Shown here piece by piece: positions 17,239-26,350 of a stretch of 64,000 nt of DNA. The translations under genes were made by a program, and so were the position numbers. The notes beneath the pieces are model-generated. The model saw only the letters and a program-made list of their open reading frames with translations. It made no database searches and was not told where the DNA came from. Origin of the DNA: Pinibacter soli (GTDB lineage Bacteria; Bacteroidota; Bacteroidia; Chitinophagales; Chitinophagaceae); assembly GCF_029961145.1 (NCBI RefSeq), contig NZ_JASBRG010000007.1, positions 1,997,575 through 2,061,574 of the forward strand. The letters are read 5' to 3'. The stretch's first letter is position 1. The number at the start of each line of letters is the position of its first letter.

Positions 17239-17886
17239 ATGCTCGGCACATCCTGGTCCGGCGGTAAAGACAGTTGTTTCGCACTTATGCAAATGGTGCA
17301 GCAAGGTTACACGCCAAAGGTTTTGATCAATATGATGAATGAGAATGGAAAGATTTCCAGGTCTCATGCGTTGCCTCACTCATTGCTGCAACAGCAGGCT
17401 GATGCAATGAATTTACCACTGCTTACAAAGCCTTCCAGTTGGGAAGAATATGAAGTGCATTTTGTAAACACGTTGCTGGAGGCCAAAGAAAAATATCGGA
17501 TCAATGCAATGGTTTTCGGCGACATTGATTTGCAACCACATCGTGACTGGGAGGAAAAAGTTTGTGCAAAAGCAGGACTGCAAGCCTTTTTACCGCTTTG
17601 GCAAAAAAACCGCAAGGAGCTTGTTTTGCAAATGCTACAGCAAGGCATTGAGACAATGATCGTTTCCTGCAACAATACGTTGGGCGAGCCTTTCTTAGGT
17701 AAAATTATCACCACACAATTAGTAACAGAACTCGAAGCAAAAGGAATAGATGCCTGTGGTGAAAACGGAGAGTTTCACACATTGGTAATCAATTGTCCGT
17801 TATATAGCAACCCGTTGCAATTACCAGAGTTTTCGACTGTGATGCATGGGGATTATTGGTTTGTGCAATGGAGAGAGCATAACTGA
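17239..17886 (+). CDS. Dph6-family PP-loop ATP pyrophosphatase (diphthine-ammonia ligase-like)
   Basis: 215 residues. The N-terminal PP-loop SWSGGKDSCFAL binds and activates ATP; further family motifs are VFGDIDLQPHRDW, PLWQKNRKEL and the C-terminal CGENGEFHTLV. In eukaryotes and archaea Dph6 amidates diphthine on EF2, a modification absent from bacteria, so the bacterial homologue must have another amidation or ligation substrate. It lies between two inverted repeats, and its final Asn codon and stop belong to the AATAACTG repeat. The family is sure, the substrate unknown. Confidence 0.88.
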   Translation: MLGTSWSGGKDSCFALMQMVQQGYTPKVLINMMNENGKISRSHALPHSLLQQQADAMNLPLLTKPSSWEEYEVHFVNTLLEAKEKYRINAMVFGDIDLQPHRDWEEKVCAKAGLQAFLPLWQKNRKELVLQMLQQGIETMIVSCNNTLGEPFLGKIITTQLVTELEAKGIDACGENGEFHTLVINCPLYSNPLQLPEFSTVMHGDYWFVQWREHN

Positions 17887-17973
17887 ATAACTGATCAACT
17901 GAACGTCGAATTTCATTTCCCAACTACAGTCTTCAACCATGCAGTTATTCAATTACTCAGTTATTCAGTTATT
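17881..17973. repeat. Intergenic inverted repeat, AATAACTG word family
   Basis: AACTGAATAACTGATCAACTGA (17881-17903) faces CAGTTATTCAATTACTCAGTTATTC-type words at 17942-17973. The two arms carry the stop codons of the two convergent genes on either side. Confidence 0.8.
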
Positions 17974-19876
17974 AAATCGCCAGCGACAATACCGTCACGG
18001 TACCACCATCCTCGTAAATTTCGAAATGGCCGTCGATGCTTTCCATTCTCTTCCGCATGTTTATAATACCGTTACCGAACTGACGTATTTCTTCTTTTTT
18101 CAAACCAACGCCATTGTCCTTAAGCGTAAGTATCAACACATCACCGACATCCATTGTAATCACAACCTGAGTGGCTTCGGCGTGCTTTACCGTATTGTTC
18201 AATGTTTCCTTGACACAAAGAAAAATATTGCGCCTTTTCTCACCACTCAATTCTATGCCGGGTATAACAGGAGGATATTTAAAAAAACAATCAATGCTGG
18301 TATTTTCTAAAAATTCCAACGCATATGATCGTATGTAGGCAGCAAGATTATCGATACTGTCATTTGAACTTTTCATTGTCCAGATGATGGTATTCATTTT
18401 GTTGATCAGGTCATTTGCAGAGCTCGAAATTCTTCCAACTTCCGGCAATGCATCGCCCTTCATTTTCGCTTTTACCAATTCACTCAGGAGTCGTATCGCA
18501 GTTACACCGGAACCCAGCTCATCGTGCATATCGGCGGAAATACGATTGCGTTCCTGCTGCTGCGCTTCGATGATGGCAATTTGTTTTTCCAACTGGTTCC
18601 GTTCATGAGCTAACAACAAACGTTCCTTTTCCGTTGCGGAGGCAATGATATCCTGCCTGTTTTTAAATGCAAGAGCAATCAGGAAAAAGATCAATTCGCA
18701 AACAACTCCCATTTCATAATAAAACAAAGAATCGTTCAGCAAAGGATCCACCCTGCTGCCAAAACGTTTATCAGAGCTGATAAGATATAAAGAGAACAGA
18801 ACCGAGACCAGCAGCAGAAAATGTCCCATCGCGATAAGACTCAGCAGTTGTTGCTTTTTAATGATCGCAAAAACGATAAAGCATGCCGCAGTGATCGACC
18901 AGCTGTACTTTATAATCATTTCCACCTGGTTAAGACCAATAAAGCTATCGGTGAAAAAATAGAGATAACTGAAAACAAGAATGCCCACAACTGTAAAAAC
19001 CTGGTCGGCCAGTAATATCTTTTCTATCACCGGGTACTTCTCTTTCGATTCAGTAAATTTTCTCAGAAAGAAAAGGAAAAAATAAAAGCTTGTACTCTGA
19101 ATGACAAAATCAAAATAGCTCTCAAAAAAATAGTTGAAAGCCGATGGCCATCGAAATAAATAAGCTTTGAAAAAAAACAGGATGGAAAGAAATAAAGCAT
19201 GCCCGCAATACAAAATGAATTCTTTGCTGGAATTTAGAAAATAAACAGCCAGCGAATAAAAGATCATCATCAGCAATACGCCGGCTGTTATATAGGTAAT
19301 AACCTGGTTGAGTTTATTTGTATTGCGTAATGAAGTAAGCAAAATAGGAACAAAGTAGGGCTGAATAATCCTTGGTTCCAGTGCATTTACCGTTGCTCTT
19401 ATAAACTTCATCTTCACAACGATAGTAGCCTTTTCATTGGCCTGCATCGTAAAATCAACCACGCCCTGGTATTGATTTTTCAATGGGCTGCCACTCACAA
19501 TTGTTTGGATAGTTGTGTCACCATCAATTTGCTTGTACAGATCAATTTCATCCATAAAAAAACCCGGCAGAAAATAATAATGTCCGGCCGAATCCATATC
19601 GTTCGCCACATGAAACTTGAAATAGAAATCTTTGTTTACATCCCTTGGTGGAATTTTCATTCTGTAGAGAGAAGGGATCGTGTCCAGGAACTTAAGTCGC
19701 AATACTTCCTGAGGGGTATAACCAATCTCATCGCCCATATAAAACTTGGTTTCCTTCCAAATTCTGTGCGCCGCTCGTATTGATGGTCCGCTAATAGTAG
19801 AATCGCTCGTTTGCGCAAGCGACACGAAAGAGCAAAGAATGAAAAAAGATAAAAACAGCGGGCGTATTCGTTCCAT
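17972..19876 (-). CDS. 7TMR-DISM sensor histidine kinase
   Basis: Membrane sensor kinase of 634 residues. The start at 19876 opens a signal peptide (MERIRPLFLSFFILCSFVSLAQ); the upstream extension of the frame has no signal-like features. A periplasmic DISM-type sensory domain (about 25-200) is followed by seven hydrophobic segments (about 205-400), a coiled coil, the HisKA_3 box RISADMHDELGSG with His451, and a HATPase with DNGVGLKKEE and GNGIINMRKRM. It likely senses a small extracellular ligand. No response regulator gene is adjacent; a 20-codon frame upstream that resembles the start of one is discussed in the findings. Confidence 0.9.
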   Translation of the reverse strand: MERIRPLFLSFFILCSFVSLAQTSDSTISGPSIRAAHRIWKETKFYMGDEIGYTPQEVLRLKFLDTIPSLYRMKIPPRDVNKDFYFKFHVANDMDSAGHYYFLPGFFMDEIDLYKQIDGDTTIQTIVSGSPLKNQYQGVVDFTMQANEKATIVVKMKFIRATVNALEPRIIQPYFVPILLTSLRNTNKLNQVITYITAGVLLMMIFYSLAVYFLNSSKEFILYCGHALFLSILFFFKAYLFRWPSAFNYFFESYFDFVIQSTSFYFFLFFLRKFTESKEKYPVIEKILLADQVFTVVGILVFSYLYFFTDSFIGLNQVEMIIKYSWSITAACFIVFAIIKKQQLLSLIAMGHFLLLVSVLFSLYLISSDKRFGSRVDPLLNDSLFYYEMGVVCELIFFLIALAFKNRQDIIASATEKERLLLAHERNQLEKQIAIIEAQQQERNRISADMHDELGSGVTAIRLLSELVKAKMKGDALPEVGRISSSANDLINKMNTIIWTMKSSNDSIDNLAAYIRSYALEFLENTSIDCFFKYPPVIPGIELSGEKRRNIFLCVKETLNNTVKHAEATQVVITMDVGDVLILTLKDNGVGLKKEEIRQFGNGIINMRKRMESIDGHFEIYEDGGTVTVLSLAI

Positions 19877-20230
19877 CAGGTTAAAGGTGTAAGGTAAGTT
19901 TCTGGAAAAAACTGCGTCAGGGCTCAAGTAAAATTCACCATTAGCCAGGTAAGCCATAACATAGCAGGGAAAGTACAATTTCTTTTCGTGGTTTTACTAA
20001 TCTACACCTATTATTTGTGATGAAATACAGGCTATTTAGTAACATTTTCGTAATTTTTGACAATAATCAATAGTATAACACAATTAAAGAATGGATTATT
20101 TTACAGAAACCCGGGTACATATTGTCGATGATATCAAGGAACATTTTGCATAAATTTTATCGTTTATATGCGTCTCTAAATTTATAAACAGAGCTATTCA
20201 TAAGATTTTCTTATACTTATCTTTGCCACC
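19877..20230. other. Divergent intergenic region between the DISM kinase and ftsK
   Basis: 354 bases without a clear gene. It holds the ftsK -7 box and, presumably, the kinase promoter. A 20-codon frame at 20091-20153 is the only coding-like element. No hairpin of the word-repeat family is present. Confidence 0.5.
20218..20225 (+). promoter_or_regulatory. -7 box of ftsK, five bases from its start codon
   Basis: TATCTTTG is an exact TAnnTTTG match followed by CCACC and the ATG. I see no clear TTTG at the -33 distance. The spacing predicts a leaderless or near-leaderless mRNA. Confidence 0.6.
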
Positions 20231-22909
20231 ATGGCCAACAAGTTGAAATCGAAAAAAAAGGAAGTACCCAGCCCAGACAAACTAGAACCCGAAAAAGAGG
20301 TGCAGGTTGAGGTAAAAGAATTGGTGAAAGATGAACGAACCCACAAAATTGCCGGGTCCGTATTATTATTACTCGCAGTTTTCCTTTTTGTTGCCTTTAC
20401 ATCCTATTTATTTACGTGGAAAGAGGACCAGGACAAAGTTTTTAAAAACGGGGCGCATGTCCTTTTCGCTGACGATATAAAAGTATCTAACCTACTTGGA
20501 AGGCTTGGCGCTTTCATTTCCCATTTCTTTTTTTATAAAGGTTTTGGCCTTGCTTCTTATCTTATTTGCTCACTGTTTTTTGTTTTCGGAGCCAATTTCT
20601 TATTTGGGAAAAAGCTGTTTTCTCCGGCGCGCAACATTAAATACATTATCACCGGCCTTGTTTATTTCAGCATTGCACTTGGCTTTGTGAGCAGCAATGC
20701 CAGCTTTCCATGGGGCGGCGCCGTTGGCGAAATGATGAGCGACTGGCTGGTAAAATTTATCGGCAACTTTGGAACCGCTTTTATTCTGCTCGTGGGCGGT
20801 TTGGCATATTTCATTTGGCGCTTCAACCCGGTGTTCACGGTACCCAAGATACCTAAGATGCCCGAAAGAAAACCGAAGCCGCAAAAAGTTACAGAACCTG
20901 TTCCTGAAGCTGCAGCCATTGGCAACATGAACGTAGAAGAAGATGAAGATGCAGATGATGCCAAATTATATGTGGAAGAACATTTTGTAGAAAGCAAAGG
21001 CAACAACCTTAAGGGCGAACATGGCACCATAGTAATTCCTCCTGCAGAACAGGATGAAGCTTCAAAACATCAGCTGGAACTAGTAGAGAGAATGGAAGAA
21101 ACCGGCCCGGCTTTAGAAATAAATGACCTCTATAAAAACAAAAGATTTGTTGAAGAAGAGGAAGACACAGATGAATTTGCTGAGGAAGAAGAAGATGGCG
21201 AAGAAATTGAGATGGAATATGAAGAAAGTGAAGAGGAAGAAGAGGAGATAGAAGCGCCACCTGTCTTTATTCAAAAAGAAACGCCGAAACCTCCATTAGT
21301 TAACACTGTTCCCGACACAAGCGGACTGGAACTGGAAATAAAATCGGTTGTACCGGAAGAAGATGAAATAGACATTCCAACGCTTCCTAAAAAGACGGAG
21401 GACCTTCCTCCGTACGATCCTGTTCTTGATCTGCGTGATTATAAATATCCTTCGCTTGACTTGCTGGAAACACATGGCAGTGAAAAGATCATACAGGATC
21501 CTAATGAACTGGAAACAAACAAAAACCAGATCATTAATACTCTGAAGAACTACGACATCACGATTCAGAAAATTAGTGCAACTGTAGGGCCTACTGTTAC
21601 TCTATATGAAATTGTACCGGCAGCGGGTATCCGTATTTCGCGTATTAAAAACCTTGAGGACGATATTGCTTTGAGCCTTGCTGCGCTTGGTATTCGTATC
21701 ATTGCGCCGATCCCGGGTAAAGGAACAATTGGTATCGAGGTCCCTAATGTGAAGAAGACCGTTGTGAGTATGAAGACGTTGTTGTCATCCGACAAATTTC
21801 AGAACAACGCTTTCTCTCTGCCCATTGCGATTGGTAAAAAAATCGACAACGAAAACTTTATTGTTGACCTCGCTGCCATGCCACACTTGCTGATGGCTGG
21901 AGCTACTGGGCAGGGTAAATCGGTCGGTTTGAATGCTATCCTAGTTTCTCTTTTATATAAGAAACATCCATCACAATTAAAGTTTGTATTGGTGGATCCT
22001 AAAAAAGTAGAGCTTAGCATTTACCGTTCTATCGAAAGGCATTTCCTCGCCAAACTTCCTAATGAAGAAGAAGCGATTATTACCGATACTAAAAAAGTAA
22101 TCAATACACTAAATGCATTGTGTATTGAAATGGATAACCGCTACGATCTGCTGAAAGAGGCGGGTACAAGAAACATTAAAGAGTACAACGAAAAATTCAC
22201 CAAGCGCAAACTGAATCCGCAAAAGGGCCATCAATATCTGCCGTTCATTGTGTTGGTAATCGATGAGTTTGCCGACCTGATCATGACTGCAGGCAAAGAG
22301 GTGGAGATGCCCATTGCGCGTCTTGCACAGCTTGCCCGTGCGGTGGGTATTCACCTGATCGTTGCAACACAAAGACCTTCGGTAAATATTATCACCGGTA
22401 CCATTAAGGCTAACTTCCCGGCTCGTATCGCATTTAAAGTTTCTTCCAAAATTGACTCCCGAACCATCCTTGATGCCGGTGGCGCAGAGCAGTTGATCGG
22501 TAAAGGAGATATGCTTATCAGTTACAATGGTGAGCTAACCCGCTTGCAGTGTGCCTTTGTAGACACACCTGAGGTAGAGAACATAAATGAGTTTATCGGC
22601 GATCAGCGTGGTTATCCCGAGGCATTCCTTTTGCCGGAGTACGTGGATGAGAAAGATATGGATGCAAAGGATTTTGACCTTGGCGATAGGGACAAATTGT
22701 TTGACGAAGCAGCGATGCTTATTGTTCAAAACCAGGTTGGTTCAACTTCTCTTATCCAGCGCCGTATGAAATTAGGTTATAACCGTGCCGGCAGATTGAT
22801 GGATCAGCTTGAAGCAGCAGGCGTAGTAGGACCTAACCAAGGCAGCAAGGCGAGAGAGGTTTTGATTAAAACAGAAGCAGATCTAAGAGAACTCTTAGGC
22901 TCTATTTAA
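20231..22909 (+). CDS. ftsK: DNA translocase FtsK/SpoIIIE
   Basis: Septal DNA pump that clears and aligns chromosome termini during division. The 892-residue protein has a charged N-terminus, four hydrophobic helices between about 45 and 200, a long Glu/Asp-rich linker (about 225-430), then the alpha, beta and gamma motor parts. Walker A is GATGQGKS at 557-564, Walker B reads IVLVIDEFADL, and RAVGIHLIVATQRPS and GRLMDQLEAAGVVG follow; the latter is the winged-helix gamma domain that reads KOPS-type sequences. The length and the acidic linker are usual for Bacteroidetes. It is transcribed just before lolA. Confidence 0.96.
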   Translation: MANKLKSKKKEVPSPDKLEPEKEVQVEVKELVKDERTHKIAGSVLLLLAVFLFVAFTSYLFTWKEDQDKVFKNGAHVLFADDIKVSNLLGRLGAFISHFFFYKGFGLASYLICSLFFVFGANFLFGKKLFSPARNIKYIITGLVYFSIALGFVSSNASFPWGGAVGEMMSDWLVKFIGNFGTAFILLVGGLAYFIWRFNPVFTVPKIPKMPERKPKPQKVTEPVPEAAAIGNMNVEEDEDADDAKLYVEEHFVESKGNNLKGEHGTIVIPPAEQDEASKHQLELVERMEETGPALEINDLYKNKRFVEEEEDTDEFAEEEEDGEEIEMEYEESEEEEEEIEAPPVFIQKETPKPPLVNTVPDTSGLELEIKSVVPEEDEIDIPTLPKKTEDLPPYDPVLDLRDYKYPSLDLLETHGSEKIIQDPNELETNKNQIINTLKNYDITIQKISATVGPTVTLYEIVPAAGIRISRIKNLEDDIALSLAALGIRIIAPIPGKGTIGIEVPNVKKTVVSMKTLLSSDKFQNNAFSLPIAIGKKIDNENFIVDLAAMPHLLMAGATGQGKSVGLNAILVSLLYKKHPSQLKFVLVDPKKVELSIYRSIERHFLAKLPNEEEAIITDTKKVINTLNALCIEMDNRYDLLKEAGTRNIKEYNEKFTKRKLNPQKGHQYLPFIVLVIDEFADLIMTAGKEVEMPIARLAQLARAVGIHLIVATQRPSVNIITGTIKANFPARIAFKVSSKIDSRTILDAGGAEQLIGKGDMLISYNGELTRLQCAFVDTPEVENINEFIGDQRGYPEAFLLPEYVDEKDMDAKDFDLGDRDKLFDEAAMLIVQNQVGSTSLIQRRMKLGYNRAGRLMDQLEAAGVVGPNQGSKAREVLIKTEADLRELLGSI

Positions 22910-22985
22910 GGTTAAATTTTTGTTGAATATTTTCCTCATTTAAACCCGTGAAGGCTTTTGCAGGTCTCAGTATCGCGTTTAATAA

Positions 22986-22993
22986 TATATTTG
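22986..22993 (+). promoter_or_regulatory. -7 box of lolA
   Basis: TATATTTG, an exact TAnnTTTG match, 24 bases before the chosen lolA ATG. Its position supports the start at 23018 rather than the upstream TTG at 22958, which lies before the promoter. Confidence 0.5.
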
Positions 22994-23017
22994 CACAAAT
23001 TTTTTAAAAACTCTCAA

Positions 23018-23671
23018 ATGAAGAAATATTTAATGGCGCTCGCCTTAGGTATTGGAATTTCAGCAGTAAGTATCGCACAATCCAATGATCCGGCAGCTAA
23101 AACGATTTTAGACGGTGTTAGCGCTAAATTTAAAACTTACAAAGCGGTTCAGGCAAATTTCACCTTGTCGATAGAAGATGCAAAAGGAAAAACACAAGGC
23201 ACTAAAAAAGGAATTTTATACTACAAAGGCTCAAAATACAGGGTAAGCATCCCGGGCGGACAGGAAATTTTCAGCGATGGAAAAACAAACTGGACATACG
23301 ATAAAGCAGCAAACGAAGTAACCATTTCAAAAGTTGATGCTTCCGGCAACGCACTTACTCCTCAAAAATTATTCACCAACTTTTATGATAAAGATTTTCT
23401 TTACAAATTAAACGGTGAGAAAAAAGTAGGCGCGAAAACTGTTCAGGAAATTGAATTGACGCCAACAGATAAAAGCAAACCTTTCTTTAAAATATTGCTT
23501 ACAGTAGACAAAGCAGCTAAAACCATTGTAAGCACAAAAGTGATGCAGAAAGATGGCAACAAGTTCACCTACTCAGTAAGCAATTTGAATGGTAACGCAA
23601 CCATCGCTGATTCTCAATTTGTTTTCGATAAAAGCAAATATCCGGGAGTAGAAGAAGTTGATCTTCGATAA
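23018..23671 (+). CDS. lolA: Outer-membrane lipoprotein carrier protein LolA
   Basis: Periplasmic chaperone that takes lipoproteins from the LolCDE transporter to the outer membrane. The start at 23018 gives a normal signal peptide (MKKYLMALALGIGISAVSIAQ). The mature protein of about 195 residues has the LolA pattern: an amphipathic helix with FKTYKAVQANFTLSI, then GILYYKGSKYRVSIPGGQEIFSDGKTNWTYD and regular beta strands to a C-terminal YPGVEEVDLR. A strong terminator follows. This fits the many lipoproteins encoded in the window. Confidence 0.93.
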   Translation: MKKYLMALALGIGISAVSIAQSNDPAAKTILDGVSAKFKTYKAVQANFTLSIEDAKGKTQGTKKGILYYKGSKYRVSIPGGQEIFSDGKTNWTYDKAANEVTISKVDASGNALTPQKLFTNFYDKDFLYKLNGEKKVGAKTVQEIELTPTDKSKPFFKILLTVDKAAKTIVSTKVMQKDGNKFTYSVSNLNGNATIADSQFVFDKSKYPGVEEVDLR

Positions 23672-23691
23672 CCGATCTAGCATATAATTTT

Positions 23692-23719
23692 AAAAGAGCC
23701 ACATGCGGCTCTTTTTTTT
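23692..23719 (+). terminator. Rho-independent terminator after lolA
   Basis: AAAAGAGCC (23692-23700) pairs with GGCTCTTTT (23707-23715) over a 6-base loop and is followed by a run of T. Confidence 0.9.
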
Positions 23720-23722
23720 ATT

Positions 23723-23868
23723 TTACCACAGAGGAAACAGAGATTTTTTTCACAGAGGAAAGGAGGAGTTGAGTTCTACAGAAATACCGGATGAAAAGAG
23801 ATTGTTTAAATCTCTTCCTTTCTTCTCCTTCACTCTGTGAAAAAAAACTCCTTACCTCCGTGGTAAAA
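23723..23868. repeat. Intergenic inverted repeat, CACAGAG word family
   Basis: TACCACAGAGGAAACAGAGA and TTCACAGAGGAAAGGAGGAG on the left (23723-23769) mirror CTCCTTCACTCTGTGAAA and CTCCTTACCTCCGTGGTA on the right (about 23824-23865). It lies between the convergent lolA and prfH genes. Related single arms occur at 26351-26408 and a related pair at 60883-61045. Confidence 0.8.
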
Positions 23869-23911
23869 AGAAACACGAAGCGTTTTCCCTTAGTAGTGAA
23901 TGAGTGCCTCG

Positions 23912-24529
23912 CTACAAATCGCCTGTTAAAATCTTCACCGCATCTCCCCTTTTCAAGTTTGTGTGCTGACTCCATTGAGCTTCGATATTACTCATCTGTT
24001 CATCCATTTGCCATGCTTTTATTTTTAATTGCAAACGTTCTATTGCCAGCTTTTTGTTCTGGTGCTGCGATCTTGTATCACTGGCCATTACACTAATACC
24101 CGATGCAATATGCGTTGCACGAACAGCTGTTTCTGTTTTGTTTACATTTTGTCCGCCCGGCCCGGAAGCGCGACAGGTTTTGAATTCCACTTCTTTTGCA
24201 TCGAACAGTATTTCTTTGGAAGGCGAAAATGATTGCACACTTACAAACCAGTTCTTGCGCTTATGAAATTTTCTGTACGGGCTCTTCCCTATCCATTGAA
24301 TGGTTCCCTCCCATTCGTTTACAAAGTCTTTCAAATTTTCACCTTGTAACTGCAGCAAAGTTGATTGCAGTGTACCGTTTATCTGACCGTTTGTTTTATC
24401 GATTACGATTGCCGATAATGATCTTTCTGTTGCGTCTTTCAGTAAGAGTTGTTGCACTTTCGCAACAACTCTTTCGCATTCCGCGGGACCACGTCCGGAT
24501 GATATTTGTAGGTAAATTAAATTGTCCAT
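23912..24529 (-). CDS. prfH: Peptide chain release factor homologue PrfH
   Basis: 205 residues. Domain-3-type release factor with the catalytic GGQ at 125-127 in the context TCRASGPGGQNVNKTETAVR, but no stop-codon-reading domain 2 of RF1/RF2. The N-terminal LQISSGRGPAECERVV is the PrfH signature. PrfH releases peptide from ribosomes whose 16S rRNA decoding centre has been cut, after which RtcB rejoins the RNA. It follows the RtcB-type ligase gene by 60 bases on the same strand, the usual partner order, which supports the assignment strongly. Confidence 0.92.
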   Translation of the reverse strand: MDNLIYLQISSGRGPAECERVVAKVQQLLLKDATERSLSAIVIDKTNGQINGTLQSTLLQLQGENLKDFVNEWEGTIQWIGKSPYRKFHKRKNWFVSVQSFSPSKEILFDAKEVEFKTCRASGPGGQNVNKTETAVRATHIASGISVMASDTRSQHQNKKLAIERLQLKIKAWQMDEQMSNIEAQWSQHTNLKRGDAVKILTGDL

Positions 24530-24589
24530 TGTTGTTTATTTATACGATGTCGCTCACTGGCGAACGTTTCTAATTTCTAATTCCTGTTT

Positions 24590-25999
24590 CTATTCCTTGT
24601 TCATGCGAACAATTGCAGGCATGAATTTTCCGTGCACATCCACTAATTCTGTTTGTGCACTCATGATTGTATCGATGTCTTTGTACGCTCCCGGTGCTTC
24701 TTCAATGCTGCCGCCAATTAAACAAACCCCATAATCGGCCAGCATTTTCTTCAGCGCAGAGTTTGTAAAAGACTCCTTTGCTTTTTTTCGCGACATCGCA
24801 CGACCTGCCCCATGTGAAGCGGAATTAAGTGCGGCATCAACGCCTTTCCCGCTTACCAAATAACCAGGCGATGTCATGCTACCGGGAATTATTCCAGCAT
24901 CTCCTTTGTGTGCAGGCGTTGCACCCTTACGATGTACGATCGCTTCGCGACCATCCTGCAATGTTTCCCTCCATGCAAAGTTGTGATGGTTCTCCACTTT
25001 CGCTAAAGCCTGCAGCCCCAAAGCTTTTGCAAGATTGGCATGAATACAATCATGACTTGCTTTTGCATAATCGCCAGCCAATGTCATGCTCATCCAATAC
25101 TCCTGTCCCGCTTCAGAATTCATATCGAGCCACGCAAGATTTTTTGCTTCAGAAGGAAGTTTGCAAACATCCATTGCAAGCTGTGTATAGTACATTGCGA
25201 CAGCGGCGCCCAATCCTCTTGAGCCGGAGTGTGACAAAAGTGCCAAATAGTTTCCCGCAGGAAGTTGCAGTATGTTGTTTTCATACAGTTCAATGGCACC
25301 AAACTCCACAAAGTGATTACCACTTCCGGAAGTTCCCAATTGCCTCGCCGCCTTTCCCTGCAATGTTCGCAACAACTCTGTTTGTTGAAATATGCTTCTA
25401 TCAAGCACTTCATGTTCGTTGCGATAGTCGAGACTTCCTTCCATTCCAAAATGTGTATGATCCCTCAAGGCTTCCTTTATTTGATACGCATATCGTTTAA
25501 CATACTTTTCATTTTCACTAAAAATGCTTAACGACATTCTGCAACCAATGTCTACACCAACTGCATATGGAATTACAGCATTGTTTGTGGCGAGTACCCC
25601 GCCTATCGGCAAACCATAGCCGCCATGCGCATCCGGCATTAAAGCGCCTTGCAAAGCAACCGGCAATGCAAGCGCCGTTGCCATTTGTTGTTTCGCATTC
25701 GTGTCTATATGCTTACCGCCGTATACTTTCAGAGGTGCAGCATCGTTCTGATGTTTTAGTGCATACACTTGGAATGTTTCATCATCTGGCTCAGGACAAA
25801 AATATTCTGCCAGTTTGCTCCATGTTTCATTTTGCAACCACGTTTGTGGTTGCTCTTGTATATTCTTCAACACATTGACCACATCTTCTTTTGTTTCGTG
25901 CTTGCAATGTCTTGAAATAATATTGATAGCAAGGCTGCGAGCTACGTCTGTAGTATATCCCATCTTGCTTAGTTCTTTTAATTGTATTACAGTTTTCAT
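24590..25999 (-). CDS. rtcB: RtcB-family RNA ligase paired with PrfH (RtcB2 type)
   Basis: GTP-dependent ligase joining RNA 2',3'-cyclic-phosphate (or 3'-phosphate) ends to 5'-OH ends with Mn2+. The 469-residue protein carries the RtcB motifs: PDAHGGYGLPIGGVLA, GVDIGCRM with the metal-binding Cys, GSGNHFVEFG, SHSGSRGLG, ENHHNFAW, and HRKGATPAH, which contains the family's guanylylated His. Genomic pairing with prfH marks it as the ribosome-repair version rather than the tRNA-splicing type. It is the first gene of the pair. No cognate ribotoxin is visible in the window. Confidence 0.94.
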   Translation of the reverse strand: MKTVIQLKELSKMGYTTDVARSLAINIISRHCKHETKEDVVNVLKNIQEQPQTWLQNETWSKLAEYFCPEPDDETFQVYALKHQNDAAPLKVYGGKHIDTNAKQQMATALALPVALQGALMPDAHGGYGLPIGGVLATNNAVIPYAVGVDIGCRMSLSIFSENEKYVKRYAYQIKEALRDHTHFGMEGSLDYRNEHEVLDRSIFQQTELLRTLQGKAARQLGTSGSGNHFVEFGAIELYENNILQLPAGNYLALLSHSGSRGLGAAVAMYYTQLAMDVCKLPSEAKNLAWLDMNSEAGQEYWMSMTLAGDYAKASHDCIHANLAKALGLQALAKVENHHNFAWRETLQDGREAIVHRKGATPAHKGDAGIIPGSMTSPGYLVSGKGVDAALNSASHGAGRAMSRKKAKESFTNSALKKMLADYGVCLIGGSIEEAPGAYKDIDTIMSAQTELVDVHGKFMPAIVRMNKE

Positions 26000-26009
26000 T
26001 TCTTGTAAA

Positions 26010-26246
26010 ATGATTACCGGATTGCTCCGGCATGAGCTTATTTATTCCTGGCAAAAGGTTAACCTCCTGTTTGCGGAAAGCAAAAAAGCATTAATACACA
26101 ATCGCGTTGTGTTTATTAAAAATTATTTTCGATTGATTGTGTTGGCGAAAAGAAGTTATGATCCGGAGTATTTTATCGAAACTTACCTATGTGCAAAAAG
26201 CTCCCTGTCTCGATTCAAACCGAAAAATGCCAACGATGATATGTAG
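26010..26246 (+). CDS. Possible small ORF divergent from rtcB
   Basis: A 78-codon frame starting 11 bases from the rtcB start on the opposite strand. The product is basic, with many Lys, Arg, Phe and Tyr and a C-terminal KPKNANDDM; I recognise no family and no ribosome-binding site. It could be an unrelated short gene, a regulator of the repair pair, or chance. It is listed only because it occupies an otherwise empty divergent promoter region. Confidence 0.22.
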   Translation: MITGLLRHELIYSWQKVNLLFAESKKALIHNRVVFIKNYFRLIVLAKRSYDPEYFIETYLCAKSSLSRFKPKNANDDM

Positions 26247-26350
26247 TTATTGTTCAAGCATATTTAAAACCCTCCACTTGGTGTTTAGGTTTTAGTAAAA
26301 ATTGCGATCGCAAAAATAGAAAGTTTTTTCAAATTGCAAAATCTTCCAAA

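Noticed and set aside
22958-23017. An upstream TTG start for LolA
   Set aside because: It precedes the promoter box and would bury the signal peptide.
24829-25500. A 223-codon plus-strand open frame inside rtcB
   Set aside because: It is antisense to a gene with complete family motifs, its product has no domain-like sequence, and codon use is that of a shadow frame.
26305-26316. TTGCGATCGCAA palindrome as an operator
   Set aside because: It is a single copy, with no second site and no known matching regulator; it contains a common restriction-type palindrome.
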